Of a stretch of DNA of 64,000 bases, positions 11,659 to 26,800 are shown piece by piece (position 1 is the stretch's first letter; the number at the start of each line of letters is the position of its first letter). The stretch spans positions 5,656,001 to 5,720,000 of the forward strand of contig NC_064437.1 of assembly GCF_023343835.1 (NCBI RefSeq), written 5' to 3'. A program made the translations under genes and the position numbers. Source of the stretch: Lagopus muta. Lineage: Eukaryota > Chordata > Aves > Galliformes > Phasianidae. The notes beneath the pieces were generated by a model. The model did no database searches. It saw only the letters and a program-made list of their open reading frames with translations, and was not told the DNA's origin.

Positions 11659-11820
11659 TTATGAGATGTTTTCCAGAATATAAAAGATGAGCTCCATTAT
11701 GACTGGCCCCTCACTCAACTGACATGCCCCTCCATGAATCACTGGAACTAAGGCACTGTCCAGGTCATTCATGTATTGAGAAGGCAGTGGCTGTCCATTA
11801 CTCCCAGCTTGATAACCAAC
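11659..11820 (-). CDS. ZFYVE9: ZFYVE9 last coding exon (1365-1417) with stop
   Basis: It encodes [38 protein letters not shown] and [15 protein letters not shown], then TAA. Acceptor TTTTTTTAG. The 3' UTR continues toward 11.3 or 10.1 kb. Confidence 0.95.
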   Translation of the reverse strand, partial: VGYQAGSNGQPLPSQYMNDLDSALVPVIHGGACQLSEGPVIMELIFYILENIS

Positions 11821-14800
11821 CTAAAAAAATACAAAGTCACAGTGGGTTTTACACAGAAGGGGATAGCAGGCTCAGGGTTGAGGGGGAAGTGCTGTGCAGA
11901 AGGATGAGCTGTGTGCGATGCCTCCTGTCTCAGCCAGGGGAAGTCAGGCCCATGAACAGCATGCAGCCAGCATGACATCAGCCTACCCACTTGTGTTTGG
12001 TGCTTTCTGTGTTCCCAGTGACTGCCTGGACAAAAGCAGCTTTTTCTTTTCCCCACTGTTCTACCAAAGCTGAGCTTCCAGACCAGCAGGAACCATACCC
12101 TGCACTATCAGATTAAGGCATGCAGTATTTAAGACCTGGATGATGCTAAGCACACTTCACTCAAGGCATGGCCAGCTGGCGTGCCAGAAGCCCCTTCTCT
12201 CTGCTTCTAGTGTTTGCTGTGGAGCACTCTAAGGGAAGCTCCCATCTGTTTCTCTGCCTCACATGCAGTGTGATCTTTTATGAACAGCCCTACTTCTAAA
12301 CGCTGTTTTATGCTCACACAAGAACATATTTATTCTACTTCCTTCTTCAGCTCCTGGTGGAAAGGCCAGCTTACAGCATCTCTCAGCAGGTGTCTCCAGC
12401 CTGCACCTCCAAGGGCTGTTCCAGCTCTGACTACAGAGCAGGTGCTGCTATGGGCTCGCTATTTACGCACACTGCACTGGCTCTCCCTTGGTAACAGATT
12501 TTCCCAAACACCACATAATAGCACTTGATAAGCATTGGGTGGTTGTTTTTTTTTTGGGGGGGGAGAGGAGGAGAAAGCAACCAACCACCCAGTCATTAAA
12601 CTGTGGAGCTATTCCAGACTTACTTGATCTGAGTCGAGAGTAACGCGCAGACCAAGCTTAGTCATGCCATCTTCTTTTAACAACTTAAGATGAGGACAAA
12701 GAGCTAAACAGAAGGCTTTTGCCACGTTTTCAGTCAGTCTGCTGTGATCAGCTGGGTCACTCAGACCATTGTGTTGCTCATCGTTTTCCAGGAAAAACAC
12801 CTGAAGGTAAGAATTAAGATACAGAACATGAAGTTAATTAAATGCCATTCAAAATTTTTTATGAAAGAAGACTTCAAGAAAAGCTTCTTGATGAACATCA
12901 GTGAAAGACAAACTATCCCTCAAACAAGATATTTATACAGATGTTTTCCAAAATCAGTTCCATCAAAAGCTTCATTACAGAAAGTCACTATTGTTGTACA
13001 CTATTTGCTTTTAAAGGTGCTCATTTCAGAACATCCACACTTTCAGCAGAAGTCAGAAAAAATGTGTGTTGTTGTCAGTGAACTTAACCTGCAGACAAAT
13101 CTGGAAGAAGAAGGGTAAGGTGGCAAAGCTGTAGAAAGATTTGACTTGTTTCCTCCTGGGCAGATAAGTGAAACAATTCCAGAAATCCTTACCATTAGCA
13201 TTTGTGTGCTGGCAGAGTCAAAGCTAACAACACTTGTGCAGTTTCTTAATGGAGTAAATGCTGTAAGCCACTTCAAATTTTAGAAGAGGGCTCAGAATAG
13301 CATTTTTTTAAATAGGTAAGAGTTATCCACCTTTTGAAAGGTAGCTTTTAATACAAAACACAGGTGAAACCACCTGTTACCTTGGGCAACACAGTGAGCA
13401 AGCATTTTTCCAGTTCTTGCTATGCTCAACAAGACAGCATGAGAAGAGGCAGTCAGCACAAAGCAGGCTGCAGGTAGAAAATGGCCATGACAGCAGGGTG
13501 AGTTACACAGCCGAGGCAGGATGCTGTACTCTGGACTGTGCTTTGCAGAACCTCTCTGCACACTTAGAAAATCTGCTCCAGGTTTGTTCTGAAGAATTCA
13601 CTGCTATAATTTTGGTAATGTAGGGAGAGCAGGATGCAGAAAGACTGCTGCAGCTGCAGTCCTAAAATGCTCCACTTACCTCTGTCCATCGAATGACCTT
13701 TCCATTTGACTTGTACTCTGAGCCATGAAATATCTTCACACTTGTTATAGACTCCATTGATTTGCCATCAATAGGGCTTACAACACTGCAAAGTGGAGGG
13801 AAAAGGGTACATTCCTACTTAGCAGGAGATATTAATAGAGGATATTGCAAAAGAAGAGTATCTCAGATCAAAGGACAGTGCCTCTGGTACACCTAAATCA
13901 ACAGAATTGCTGCAGGTTGTTTTCGTAACTGAGTGCTCTGCACTTTGAACCACTACAACAAAGCAAATTAACCACATCAACTAAATGGGGCACAGACCAG
14001 AACTAGCCTCAGAAGGGAGCTCCTTGAACAAAGGGTGCCAAAAAAGTGACCCTGCATACAGCTGCTAATTGCCATGCTGATGCTAAGCCTGGGGGTTCTT
14101 AATGGGGGAAGAGCCAAGAGGCACAGAGGCCCTGCTGCCCACTGCAACCCCAGCCCTCTGACACGTGGAGTTCAGGATGGAGCTTCCTGCATGTTTCCAG
14201 CTAAGCTGTGCACCAGGACTGAAGTCTAATCAGTTGTTAAAAGAGCAACAGGAAATTATTTGCTTTTTGTTCATTTATAATGTTGGTGGAGGCCTGCGAT
14301 ACCTTTAACACTGCTCACACTGCAGAATGTGTCCTGTAACATTTCATTACAGAACTTGAGACTGACGCAGTGTCTGTTCACACAGAAACGCCACCCTTGT
14401 AGATGCTGATTCCTTACAAGCCTGTCCCATTATTACAGCATTTTTCTCCCCCTAAGTACTTAAACTGCCATGTATGCTTTTCTTTTGGCTTAACTATCTG
14501 AGTACAACATACACTGCTGCTGTTCAGCAATTTTTCTTCCAGCACTACTTAATGCACACAAAGCAACAAGAGTATGAAGTGGCCGTAATACGCAGGGTTC
14601 AGCATGGATTGCTGGAGGGACATTCCAGTAACTGGTTATTAGCAATGGCAAAATAATCCATAGCACTGACAACTTTAATTGATGTCCCAAAGCTCTGGTG
14701 TCTCAGCTCCACTTTCATTACATTTAATTGCATCTTATCACTCAAAATAGAGTGTAAGCTTGTAATTCGTACTGACTCGATGGTCCTTCCACCTTATAAA

Positions 14801-17800
14801 ATCCATTACAATTTTTAACAAATTCAGTCAAAAATGTCTTGCTTACCCTTTACTGAAGTTTTTATCATCTTCTACCCACTGAATGTGAACGTGTTCCTGA
14901 GGATCTTCAGCATCTACTTTGCCACAAGTGATGGTAAAGTCTTTCATCTCTCTCAAGGCCTGCCTCAGAGAGTCCATGTTCTCAGCAGTTATCTGGACCA
15001 TTATTCCATCTAGGGAACCAAGAAATCCTCATAAGCCAAGACAAGTCACAATGAGCAGGCCCTATAAAAAAAGAAAAACATCCTTCTTCCTGTGAGCAAC
15101 AGAAATATTCAAAATCCATTTTGACAATACACAAGGCCATTCCTGAACTCTCTGATCCCTAGAAGATGGAACACTGACTAGGAAACACAACAATCACACA
15201 TACCCCTCATTAAAGGAAACGATGGTGGCTTTTTTTGCCAAAAAGTATGATGAAGCTAAACCAGCAGCTTCTTTCAAATGCTGAGGGCTTAGCTGGGCAG
15301 TGCTAAGGGGGAAGCAGTGCATTTTAAGCAAGCAGTTCAGTTCTTACCTTCTACTATACTGGATTTGGCAAGGTAACCTGAAGAGGATTTTAAAGCTCCA
15401 CTGAACACAAAGAAGCTGGCACCAGTCACTGCAACAACAACAACAAGAGTGATTTAGTGGGGCTTTCATCAAAACAATGCCTCACACAAGAATCAGGCAG
15501 AACAGCTCTATCATCCAAAGAGGTGATTAATCTAAATCTGAACAAGTGTTGTGCTCAGAATTATAGTGACTTTAATGCATCTTACATGCTTGGACATCGA
15601 ATGGAAAATCATCCAGTTATCTTCTGAACTGGACAGCAATTTTGTCAGCCTAAATGCTTGTATTTCATCACTCTCTCCACTAAGACCTTTAAGTTTCAGG
15701 ACTGTTAATTTAGGGTAACCAATTACATAATTCTGAAAGTTCCCATACAGCCAGCACAAGACTGTGTGTGAGCTGCTTATGGCCCACACTGTAACACCGA
15801 CCAGTGGAAAGTCAGCCAGCTGATTTAAATTCTCTTAAATGACCACCAAGCATCACAAAATACCTGCTGGAAGTCCCTCTGTTCATGCCATGTGTAAAAC
15901 AAACCACACTCAGATAAAACCAGCAGTCCTGAAGTGACATCCCACATCACTACACTCACTGCATATAGGGATAGTTGCCAAACAAAAGTTGGCCTGTATC
16001 TTGCTTCTCGTTTGGAGATAGTGAAAATATCTTTGCCAGGTAAAGCCTGGAAATGAGGTGAACACATTTTTGAAGTTACATTATTTAAACACCGCTGCTG
16101 TTGCTTATTTCTGTTCACATCTCCTGTGTCCCACTAAACCTAATCGTCCTCCTTTCACGCAGCCTCCAGGACAAGCACAGGCAACCACGCTCCCACCTCT
16201 ATCTCCAGTAATGCCAAAGCCTGCTGTCATTATTCATGTACAGAAGTTGTGTAAGGCAGTCAGAGCACTGTGACTTCTGGAAGTGTGTATGTCCCAGGCT
16301 GTACTGTGCAAACAGTATTACCACATTTACAAGGCAGCAAGCTGTAATATGCTTAATTTTGTGTCTGCTTGGTCTACGAAGCTGCCAGAATGCCTCGCAG
16401 ACAAATTCAGAATGCACTACTGACCTAGGAAGTGTGATGAGGCCTGTACACGGGACACAAACAGCAGTGTGCCTCTGGATGTCTGAGATTTTGCATTCTG
16501 CAAGGGGAATGAAACACTGAGGGGTAAAGGCAGACAGAGCAGCGCAGCACGCTGTTCTGTGTTCAAACCTAACTCACAGAGCTGCCCATTCAGGAAGCCC
16601 AACAGTCAGAATGATTTTCTCTGAGCTAGAGCACAAACAGTGAAATACAGACAAGTCCAATCTTGACAGATTCCCCACACAGCGCGCCGCATCACTGCGA
16701 GATCAACAGCAAAACAGAGGTCATGCAGAGCACCGTGAGCCAGCGGCCTCCAGACGAGCCCCGTTCTCACCCTTCCTCAGCTGATTATGGATGCTGATGG
16801 CCTGTGTCTGGTAGTTCCCATCATCATTCTGAACACACACCAGATGCGAGTCTGCTTTCTCATTGAAGCAAGCTCCCCCTGCTAGAACATGCTCGTTGGA
16901 TTTGTTCATGGCTTTCATCATCTGCAAACAAAAAGGTTTACACCATTCTTACCATTTGTCAAGGAATACCATATAAAGGTTGTTCTTGGAACAGTTCATT
17001 CAGACAGCAAAAATTAAGAGTGCTTGCAGTCCCGTGTCAGACAGACTTCAATACTCAGAACCATCACCTGCACTTGAAAAGATGGTTCAGGCCTTATTTC
17101 ACCTAGATGCTTTCAAGTAATTAAGATAATTGGTAAGAAGGATAGCTGACCTACAAAGTAGCCTGCAAAAGCTGCTTTCTGTAGCTGTTTTATAAAACAT
17201 CCAAAGGAAAAAATATTAGAAAAACACCGGGAGGAAATATCTGCTTAGTTTACACTGCTAGAACTAATGATGACATCAGCCATGAATTGAAACAGTGCAA
17301 GAATGGCACTGTGACTCGTGGCATTTAGTCCTGGTTCTGCCATGAGCAGACACCACAGCTTCAGTGCCTCCGTGCTTCACCAGCACGAATTGGTGAAATT
17401 GGGATTGGTTTTTCTCCTTCAAAGACTTTTCAAAGAGATCCGAATCAACTGACATCCAGAAATCATTTTAATTCTCAGCAAAATATTATTATAAATTGTA
17501 CTCCTTCTTTCATTTTCTCCTCTTCGTGTTGTCTCAGATGATGAGATTTATCTCTGGAATTTTTCGAAACTAAAAATTATGTATTTGATTTAAAGAAAAA
17601 AAGGGGGGAAAGAGGTTCGAGAGTGATTAAATTACATCTCCCCCAGCACAAACCTTGGAGAGAAGGAAAATGCTGACATCTCCTAAGAGTGCTCACACTC
17701 CAATCCTCCGCCTCCTGTACCTGATAAGCAAGTATGCCCTGCACATCATATTTATCTTCCTCAGTCTAACATAATACCTTAATTAGAGTGTCAGGAACAT

Positions 17801-20800
17801 TAGCTGATGCTCACTGTTGACAAATGTGCACAGGTGTAATGTTTAGGGAGGAAACTTAATTAAGATTTTGCATCAGACAACAGTGTATTTCATTATCTAT
17901 TTATCATGTCATGCTCCAGAAATAAGAATTTAGCTCAACAACAGGCACCTCTATGGAGCCCTGTAGTTGCCTTCAGCATGAGAAGAAACAGCAGGAATGG
18001 CTGCTGTATCTTGTAACAAGGCAACTCAGTACCAGTGACAGCTTCCTTGAGGAACTGAATAGTCTTACACTTGTAACTGAGTATCACTGCAACTGTAGAA
18101 AAGTAAAATCATCTTGAAGGAAAACTATAAATTTAGTACAGAAATATATATGAATATTTAATTTGTTAATTAGAGCCTGAATTTTCCACATTTAATCCAT
18201 GCATGAAGGATGAGTTCTTCATTTCCAAGACAGTTTGAGTGACACTAAAGAAATACTGCTCTCCACAGGGAAAAAAGTGAAAGTCTTGTGGCTTAATTCA
18301 TCTTAATTCAAAGTATGCTTGGATGAAAAATCTCTACTAATTCAACCTTTCAGCTGAGTTGCAGGCAATGATGTTAAATAAATAACACTTTCTCCTTTTA
18401 AAAAGCCAAGTCTTTGCTTTACACTGCAAAGAGAACCTGAGCACAGTGCAGAGCTTTTGCCAAGCTGTACAACACAGGAATCTTTCTCTGGGTCCAGCTG
18501 AGTGCAACATGCAATACAGACCTGTCCAGCACACCTGCAAACATCAGGCACAGCTGCTACAGAACTGCCTCCAGTGTGCTGATCTGCATTTCATGTGTGC
18601 AGACTTTACTGACCTTTTCCATTTTCTCACAACAGCACCAAGAACCAATTTATCTTTTAAACACATCCTTTATCTTCTTCAGCTTCATCAGTTTCTTCTT
18701 TTCAAACTTCACATACAAACTGCTTTTCCTTTTTTTCTTTTATTTCCTCAATCCTGCTATTATTTCACTTAAATGCTTCCAGCAGAACAATTCCCTCACA
18801 AGACAAAGCTGTATTCCGCTCTGATTCTGCAAGACCTTTTAAAAACACTGCTTTGCTCAGGAGGTTTGCTCTTCTCCCAGCTGCTGACTGGTTTCAAAAT
18901 ACCAAGTTTACCAACTGCTGTCCATGCAGACTGCAAAATGTATCACCTCCTTCACTGCTGTTCAAAGATCCTGTCCCTCAGCTTTCGCAGCACTGCTGCA
19001 TCTTGAAGACACTGGTTTTCTCACACCAGACATCAAGTATAAAATTGAGATGCAGAGGTCTTACATACTCAGCAATCCAACTAATACATGCTGCAAGTAT
19101 ACACATACAGCATAGATGTGGAAAGCAAATGCACTTTTATCTCCTAGTTCACGTCAAGTGTGAAGTTTGTCAACTTACCTCAAGTAAAGCTCAAGTCAAA
19201 AGGTATTTGCAATCCTCTAATACTTTCTATTATTTATAGTACTTAAAACTGAAATTAAAAACCTGAAGAAATAGCCTTTCCTGTTTTATTAACACTAAAT
19301 GGAACTGCATTCTTCCTGTGGAGCCATCATTACTTGCTCTTAAAATATGCACTCATCATGAATTTATGGACTGATTTTGAGGCTGTTTTCCTTAGTGACA
19401 GTGATAAGAATAAAATTCCTTTAGACCCCAAGTCTTCCAATCACAAAGAAACTGCAAACAAATCTATTTCTTTTAAGCATTACCTCATTATATCTGTTGC
19501 TGGGAATTTTGATGCTGGTTTTTCTGACTTCCATATCAACCACTAAGCCTTGGACCACCGGCAGCGTGTACTGGTAATTTCTGAAGTCCTGGTAATTAAA
19601 ACAAGTTTTTAGAAGTTATGTGTGGTAATCGTCATTAACATAGCAGGTTTTTTAACTACCTTAGTGACCAATCAGCTACCTCATTAATATAACTGTAATC
19701 AGTAACATGAAAAGCAGGGAGAGGGAGACATCACAGCTTGTAACCTACATAATGAAAATACACAAATGAAAAATCCTCAGTGCCTGTTAGTCGCTGTTAT
19801 TCCACTCATTTTCTTACATCAGAATTAATATTCTCCAGCCTTGAATGCCATCACTGTATATAAGAAAATTTGTTCTCTGTGTTCTATCACATTCCTGGAT
19901 AATTAGCTTATCTAGCAATGACATGAAGTCACACGTTAAAGAATTTTTGATATTGAACACATCAACAATGTTGGAAAAGCCAGCAAGTTCATTTCAGTTG
20001 AAGCCCCCTATAACCAGAGCACTGCAGATAAACACTGTGACAAGCCAGCACTGCTGGGAAGTGATCCAAGATCCAAGAACTGCTGCACTTACTGCCAGAC
20101 CCAAACATCCTCTATTGGCCAAGGTGGAGGTGCTTGTATGGGAGGTGCTGTTATGGGAACCTCTACAGCCCACATGCTGTCACAAGCTAACACCCAACAC
20201 CAGTAGTGGCAGGCAATTCACCCAAATGCCCACTATTCCCTTCTGACATGTAGGCACGCAAACTACTACGTGCAGCAGGGGCCCAGTTCTCCTCCCACTG
20301 ATTAATGCTTATCAATGGAACAAGGAAACAGCCTCAGCACTTACTGCAAGGAGGTTCATAATGGTGTGTCCAGTCTCTCCAAACAGAGGTTTACGAAATC
20401 TGACACTAAAAAGTGGGCATGGATAAACTAGGATAAAACAGAAAAAGTCAAATTCAATTTCCATACTGAGATTCTGAAAAAACAGACTTAAAGACAATCG
20501 CCTCAGTTGAATGTGGTAACCAGCAGCAAAAGAAAAGACTGGAAAGAAGACCAGGGTTTAAAGAGCAAAGAGAAGAAGGGTACAATCCTTTAACACACCT
20601 GACATCTCATGGCTCTTTGCCCACCACACTCTAAGTAGGAAGAACAATCTCACGGACCACTGCCAAGTGCCACACTGCAACCCTGAACTTGATCTCAACA
20701 CTGACTGCAAAGATAGCCTAAATGTTTTTTTCAACATACTTACTGGAAATGGCTTCTCCCTTTTTCATGGCCATCCTGTTTTCACTACAGCACCCTAAGC

Positions 20801-23800
20801 CTTTAGCTTGTTGCTGACATATGTGACACTCAACAGATAACACTGAGATTATTTTATTTTCTGTTTTCATAATCCCATTAAAATGTGTCAAATTCTCTAC
20901 AGAAGCATGTCAGAAAGAATGAAAGGGATATTTACAGTATGACAACAATGTGAAATATCTGCATTCCTTAGCTGACTTAGCCATGCTTGTACAACATCTA
21001 TGATGCAATTCAATGTGCAGTGTATGGATCTGGCTCCATCACATTACGTTGCAGCAGAAGTGATAACTGAGCTTGAAACATGACTCATGCAGTCATATGT
21101 AATTGTCAGTGTTTGCTAAACACAAATGTGAAGGAAGCTTCCTAAACTGTCCTCAAGCAACCACTCACCCTGATTTCCCAAAGTGCCACACATCCTCATA
21201 GCTTCCACTGCAGTCACAAGGAACTGCAAAATGCTCTACAGGTTTGAATAAAAACATCACCATTTCCTTATAAACTACAGTTTTTGTACACTGGTGAGGC
21301 ATCTAGAAAGTACCACAGCTCCTGCACAAGCACTGCACAACTGACCTACTCAAGCACAGAGTCCTGATGCAACAAGAAGGGGAGTCGTGCCAATCACAGC
21401 AGCAGACAACCAAGACCACAAACTTCTGGCCTGCCATGGTGGACAGACTTCCAGCAGCCTCCAGCAATCATCAATGTCTTTTTGTCTTATTCCATTCTAG
21501 TTGCTAAGACTTTGTTTAGCTGAAACGTTCTCTCCAGCTTTTTATTGGTTGCAACAGAATTTTCCTAACAAGCTGCCACATCAGTTGCCACTGTGTATAT
21601 ATTCTCTGGATAATGAGCACAGTTTGTGTTTTTACAAAACTAAAGGCAAATGCTCTTCCTTTTCAGCTTGGAAAGAACTGAACAGGACAAATGAGTGCCT
21701 TTGACATAACTACACCAGCTAACTCAGACTTGTTCTGCACACTGCTCCCTTTCAGGTCACCAAGTGAACGACAGATAGTGGCTCAGAATTAGATTTGTTT
21801 CCATAAAAGCTCAACCATTATAGTTTTAAAAAGGCTGTAGGTCATAAAAAGACTCCAGGGCTGCTGTGCTGTTACCTGGATGCAATGTGGGCATGGAACA
21901 CCAGTGACAATAATTCTTACCTGCCTGCTGAAGCTCACACTGCTTTGGCAGGTAGCAATTCAGAACTGGGTGTGCGCGCTCTAAACAGAATACATTATCC
22001 TTCAGGAATAATTGCAGCTAAAAGAACACACATTACTTACATCTGTATTCAGCTCCGAGTCTCAGCATCAGCCGAATGGGGAACACTTTAGCCCAGGGCG
22101 TCTCCCATTTCTGAATGAGGATGCCAAACAAGTAGGGTGGGGTTGGGAGCACCAGGTCCTGCAGGGACTGATACGTAGCTGCAACGTACAAGAACCCTCC
22201 GTGTTCTTTGCTTCCCAGAAAGCTCTGGCTGAAAAAGGAGTGTCCCAGGTTGCCAACAACGTTACCTATGAATAAAAATGCTCATTATGTCACTAGATTG
22301 AGAGCTGTATCAAGAATTTAAAGAGTTCTTCTCAAATATATACAATGCCTACCAGTTTTCCAAGGAAAACAGCAATATCTTGACACATATTTTATTTTAG
22401 AAAGGAGCATACATTCTATTTTGCAACCAACTGAGGTTGGTATGATTCAGCAAAACCTTCATGAAAAATGACTCAGAGGATTAAAATCAGCTTTAAAAAA
22501 AAAAAAAAAAAAAAAAAAAAGGGGGTGCAAGGTGGGGAAAGAATGGTGAACTGCCTTGACCATTTCAGTCATCTGCCTGTTTCAACTAGCCAAAGTGGTG
22601 CAACAGAGGGCATGATATATCCCAACGACAGTTGAGGAGAAGAAGGGTAGTTCAGGACAGTATTGCTGCCTGCACCTTTCTGCTGGCACTACAAAAGTGC
22701 TCAGTGAAAGCCTGTGTTTGGTGCCTCCCAGGCACTCAAGAGATTTCCACTGCAGAAGCTGCTGATGACTGAACCAAATTTTCAGAGCCAGCTGAGATGA
22801 GAGGAAGTGCACACCTAGCGAGATGCTGAATGCCCACAGGGCTGTCCTTTCATTTAGGCAAACCACCAGAGTCTGTCTCTGTCATACTGAAGATCTGGGT
22901 CATTTCAAGAATTGCACATAAGAGTATTTATTTAATTAGTACATTTTATGTAAAATGCAACTGAGACAAGCACAGGGGAGAAGAACCACTAATTTTCACT
23001 CCAATTTTTCTTCTTTGATGCTCTTAAATTCCAGAAATGTTTATGCTGGAATGACTGAATTAATCTGAAAGTTCATTAGGTTATTACAGCATCCAATGCA
23101 GTGTTTAGCATCATGGCAAAGAACCACTGTGTAATTCCAACAGCAGCATGCAAACAACCAGAAGAGCTGATCGCAATTCTCCATAGGAAGATGTGAACAT
23201 CAATAGTGCTGATTTGCTCTCAAAGAAAAACAAAAGTAAGCTGAGGGAGTGTGGTGTGGTTGATCATTTGATCACACTACTCCTAACCATGTGGGTCTGA
23301 AGCTGCCATGCAGACCTGCGGGCCTCTGAAACCCTCGGCTGCCCATGCCGTAGGCAGAGGGACTGCTAGCCAGGAGGTTCTGCTCCTTCCTCCCTTACTT
23401 CATAGTGAAGCATCTCTATTTGAACTTAAGGCAGAGAAGGAAGAAGTGCTGTCCTGCTTCTTCAACATGCACATCTGCTGTGCAATTTCTCCCTCTCAGA
23501 CATGCTGAGACAGACACAAATGCTGCATCTTGAGCAAAAACACAGGTCACAGAAATGCAACTATGACATTCTCAGAAGACAAAAATGATGATTAAGTTAA
23601 GCCTTCTCAAATTCTGTAACTCAGAACAGCCAAAAAATAACACACTGACATGTATAAATGCAATGAAATAAACACAGCAGGCACAGTTTAGGCCAGCAAA
23701 GGAAAGCTTAACCAATGAGTCCTTCCAAGCCTGAGCCTTACTCTGATCCACCACTAAAGTCCCAACTCACAGCTCTGACATGAGAATAGCACAGCTAATT

Positions 23801-26800
23801 CCTGCTCCCACTCCAGAGATGTGGGCCATGCTACTGTGCAGCCCTCCAGAACATGATCACCACTGGGATTTCTTTCCTTCACGTGACTCACGCAGGGATC
23901 TCCTGCATCAAGTACAGCTACTGGTAGATCACTAAACAAACAACTTATTCTACCCTCCAATTAGCAAACACACTCACAGCTGTCCCCGCTATTCAAACTT
24001 GGGTAATTTACAAACTTACTGGATTTGTATTTTGGTTGGTTTTTGTGCTAGTTTTTTTTTGCTCTGCCCAGAAGGTGCTGCACAAACTAAGCTCTCAAGT
24101 TCTCTGTTAAAGGCCATCAGGCTTCAGCAGCACAGGCACCTCTTTGCCAGGGTCAGGCTCATTCACAGCTTGCTGCTATCCTTAGTAGCTGATTTTTAAT
24201 TTCACACAATCCAGAGCTGACACCACCAAATGGATTCCAAATTCCAAAACTCTGACAGTGATTACAACTTCCGTAACGCTCAGCTGAGCATAGTTGATGT
24301 AAAGCAGTCACTAATCTGAAAAATTAACATGATTAATAAAGCTACATCAAATGTTGCCAGCTTCTGAGAAGCACTGCCCCTGCCCATCTGCAAATGCATT
24401 TCTATCAGCTTGTGCTGTGACACTGCAGCCTGCACAGTGACTACACTGCTAATACTAGAAAGATGCTGCAGTTGGTACAAGTGCAACCTAATGTATCAAC
24501 TCATGTTCACGAAAAGATTTTCTCTGTGCCAGAAGCTATTTCAGAACCTTTCTATCTCAATTCATTTGCTTTTGCAGTTCCCACCTACCCTCAGTAATTT
24601 CCTCTTCACTTATATTTCCTTTTTTCCCTTCCCATATGTTCTTATCAAAACAGAAGCTATAGACCTCATAGTAAAATTAGTTGATGAGGTTCTTGGTTCC
24701 AGACAACATGACCAGAATAATCAGTACATAAAAGGAACTTACGAATAGGACAGAGACAGCCCTTCAAAATGACAGCAATAGAACAAGAGGGAATGGGTTT
24801 AAACCAAAAAAGGGAAGATTCAGGTTAGATGCTAGGAGGGAATTCTTTATTCAAAGTGCAGGAAGGCACTGGCATGGACTGCCCAGAGAAACTGCCCCAT
24901 CCGTGGAGGTGTACAAGGGCAGGTTGGATGGGGCTGTGGGCAGCCTGCTCTGCTGTGGTGCAGTCCTGCTCGTGGCAGGAGGTTGGAACTGGCTGGGCTT
25001 TAAGGTCCCACCCAAACCATTCTGTGATTCCATGAGAATACCATAGACTTCATGATGTGAGACACTGCCCACAGGGATGACAAAGCAATCAGACACTTGT
25101 AGTTGTGACTGATGCCAAGTGCTGCAGCAGAACATGACTACTTTTTTTCCTGTTTCAGGAGATGGCGTTTCAATACATCCTTAACAAGTTTTTCAGCTAA
25201 CAGCAATATGAAAAAGCCCTCAGGATGAAATCTGACTCTCTGCCGCCCAGCACTTTGCTACCACAAACACAGCACTACCAGTTATTCCTACTGATACAAG
25301 TGTCTCACAGCGTAAGCTTCAGGATGTTACAACTAAGAGGACAAACTATTGCGATTAGGCAGTTGTGCTGCAACTCATCATTTATGAGAACATGCAACAG
25401 CTTGCTTTGAGGGAAGAATCAAGAAAGTGCCCTTTTCATCCAGCAAATCCAAATGAAAAAGCCACTCTGGGCTTCTACAAATATTTCTACCCTGTCTGGG
25501 GGCTGTCTGCCTTTCCTGTCACGTCTCTGAAGGCAGTTCCAAGTCAAGGCCCCGCTGATAAGTTAATATATACTTACATTTCTCAGTAAATTCCCATTCA
25601 CTTTTTATTTATGTGGATACAAAGCACTTAAACCTGTCACACTGCTACCTTAAATAAAGGGGAGCTATTACCAGTGTGACAAGGTCAAACCAGCCCATTG
25701 CACCGTTGCACATTAGGAGCACAGAACTGTATTTCAGAAGCTTGTACAGAACGTGTAGCTGTCAGAAGAATCCTCAGAAAAAGCTACCTTGCTAAAAACA
25801 CATTTAATTTACAAAATATCACAACTTCCTTTCTAAAGAAGTAACTGTGAACAGAAAGTGAAGAGAAAGGTGCCTTTTCTTATATTAAATTCCAGGACAT
25901 TACATCAGACAATTAATATTATTTAGGAAGTGCCATAAATCTGCACAATGCACCTAAAGCAGCTCTGCAGGAGGTATTTATTCTTTTCCCAGCTATACTG
26001 GGTTACTCTTTATATATCCTTAATCCTAAGCAGCTCTACAAATTCCTTTAAAACAAACAAGCTTGTTTGATGTGGCCTTACCTTCAGTAACAATCCACAC
26101 TGTGTCCTGAATTCTTTGCTTAAGCACCTTCCTCTGATGAACTCTGCGTATCAGCTTGACAATCCCTTCTGGGTTCAAATAAAATGGTTTATACCAGAAA
26201 AGGTAAAGAAGAAAGTCTTCCTGTGTTTCTTTATTGCACTCAGTGTATGATGGAGTCACCTCAGTACTTTTACCAAAAACGGTTGATGTGAAATTCCTGA
26301 CATATACTCCGTGTTGTTCAGTACTAACATCTAATCTCAGGGGAAGCACATTCGGAAGAGAGAAGGCTGCACCCATCTGACCTCATTCCACCATCACCAG
26401 TAACAGCCAAGATCTGCCAAGTGTCTAACACCATGCCAACGTCCTGAAAATTCAAACACCCTATTCCAGCAGCAAGAAATGCAAAGCAAGACTCACTTGG
26501 GATCAATTTTGGCAGACAGATTTTCCAGAGCAAACGAGCATATAAACCAACACAAACCCAGTCAGTGTTAACAAAAAGGTCCACAAAGAGACAGGATTGT
26601 GGATTTAACTTAATCACACAACACAACTGTAACAGATGCCATTATTGAAAAGAAAAATCAGAGTTCTGATCATACTGAGCATCTTTGCATTGAAAAATAT
26701 CAGCATGTAATTTGGAAAGAACTTATTCATATTGGCAACAGGTGTAAAATCTCACTTACTATCATTGTGAGCAGTGGTTATCAGCATTCAAGCCTTCCTC

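Larger units (their letters stand above)
11821..16770. other. ZFYVE9 introns between the last six coding exons
   Basis: Apart from the four exons listed inside this span, the introns (11821-12623, 12801-13679, 13786-14846, 15010-15347, 15429-16770) show no CR1 end, RNA gene or second gene. A T9G9 tract lies at about 12548-12566. Confidence 0.7.

Noticed and set aside
18446..19239. Several overlapping plus-strand open frames in a ZFYVE9 intron
   Set aside because: They overlap one another in different frames over pyrimidine-rich DNA and show no family resemblance.
22495..22520. A26 run as the tail of a SINE or processed pseudogene
   Set aside because: No element body or polyadenylation signal is recognisable upstream and no clear flanking duplication was seen, so it is kept as a simple repeat.
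26082..26335. Cassette exon for ZFYVE9 with acceptor CTTCCCCTGAG and donor GTAAGG
   Set aside because: Its 254 bases are not a multiple of three, and joining it to the preceding exon would create an immediate stop; the flanking exons join correctly without it.
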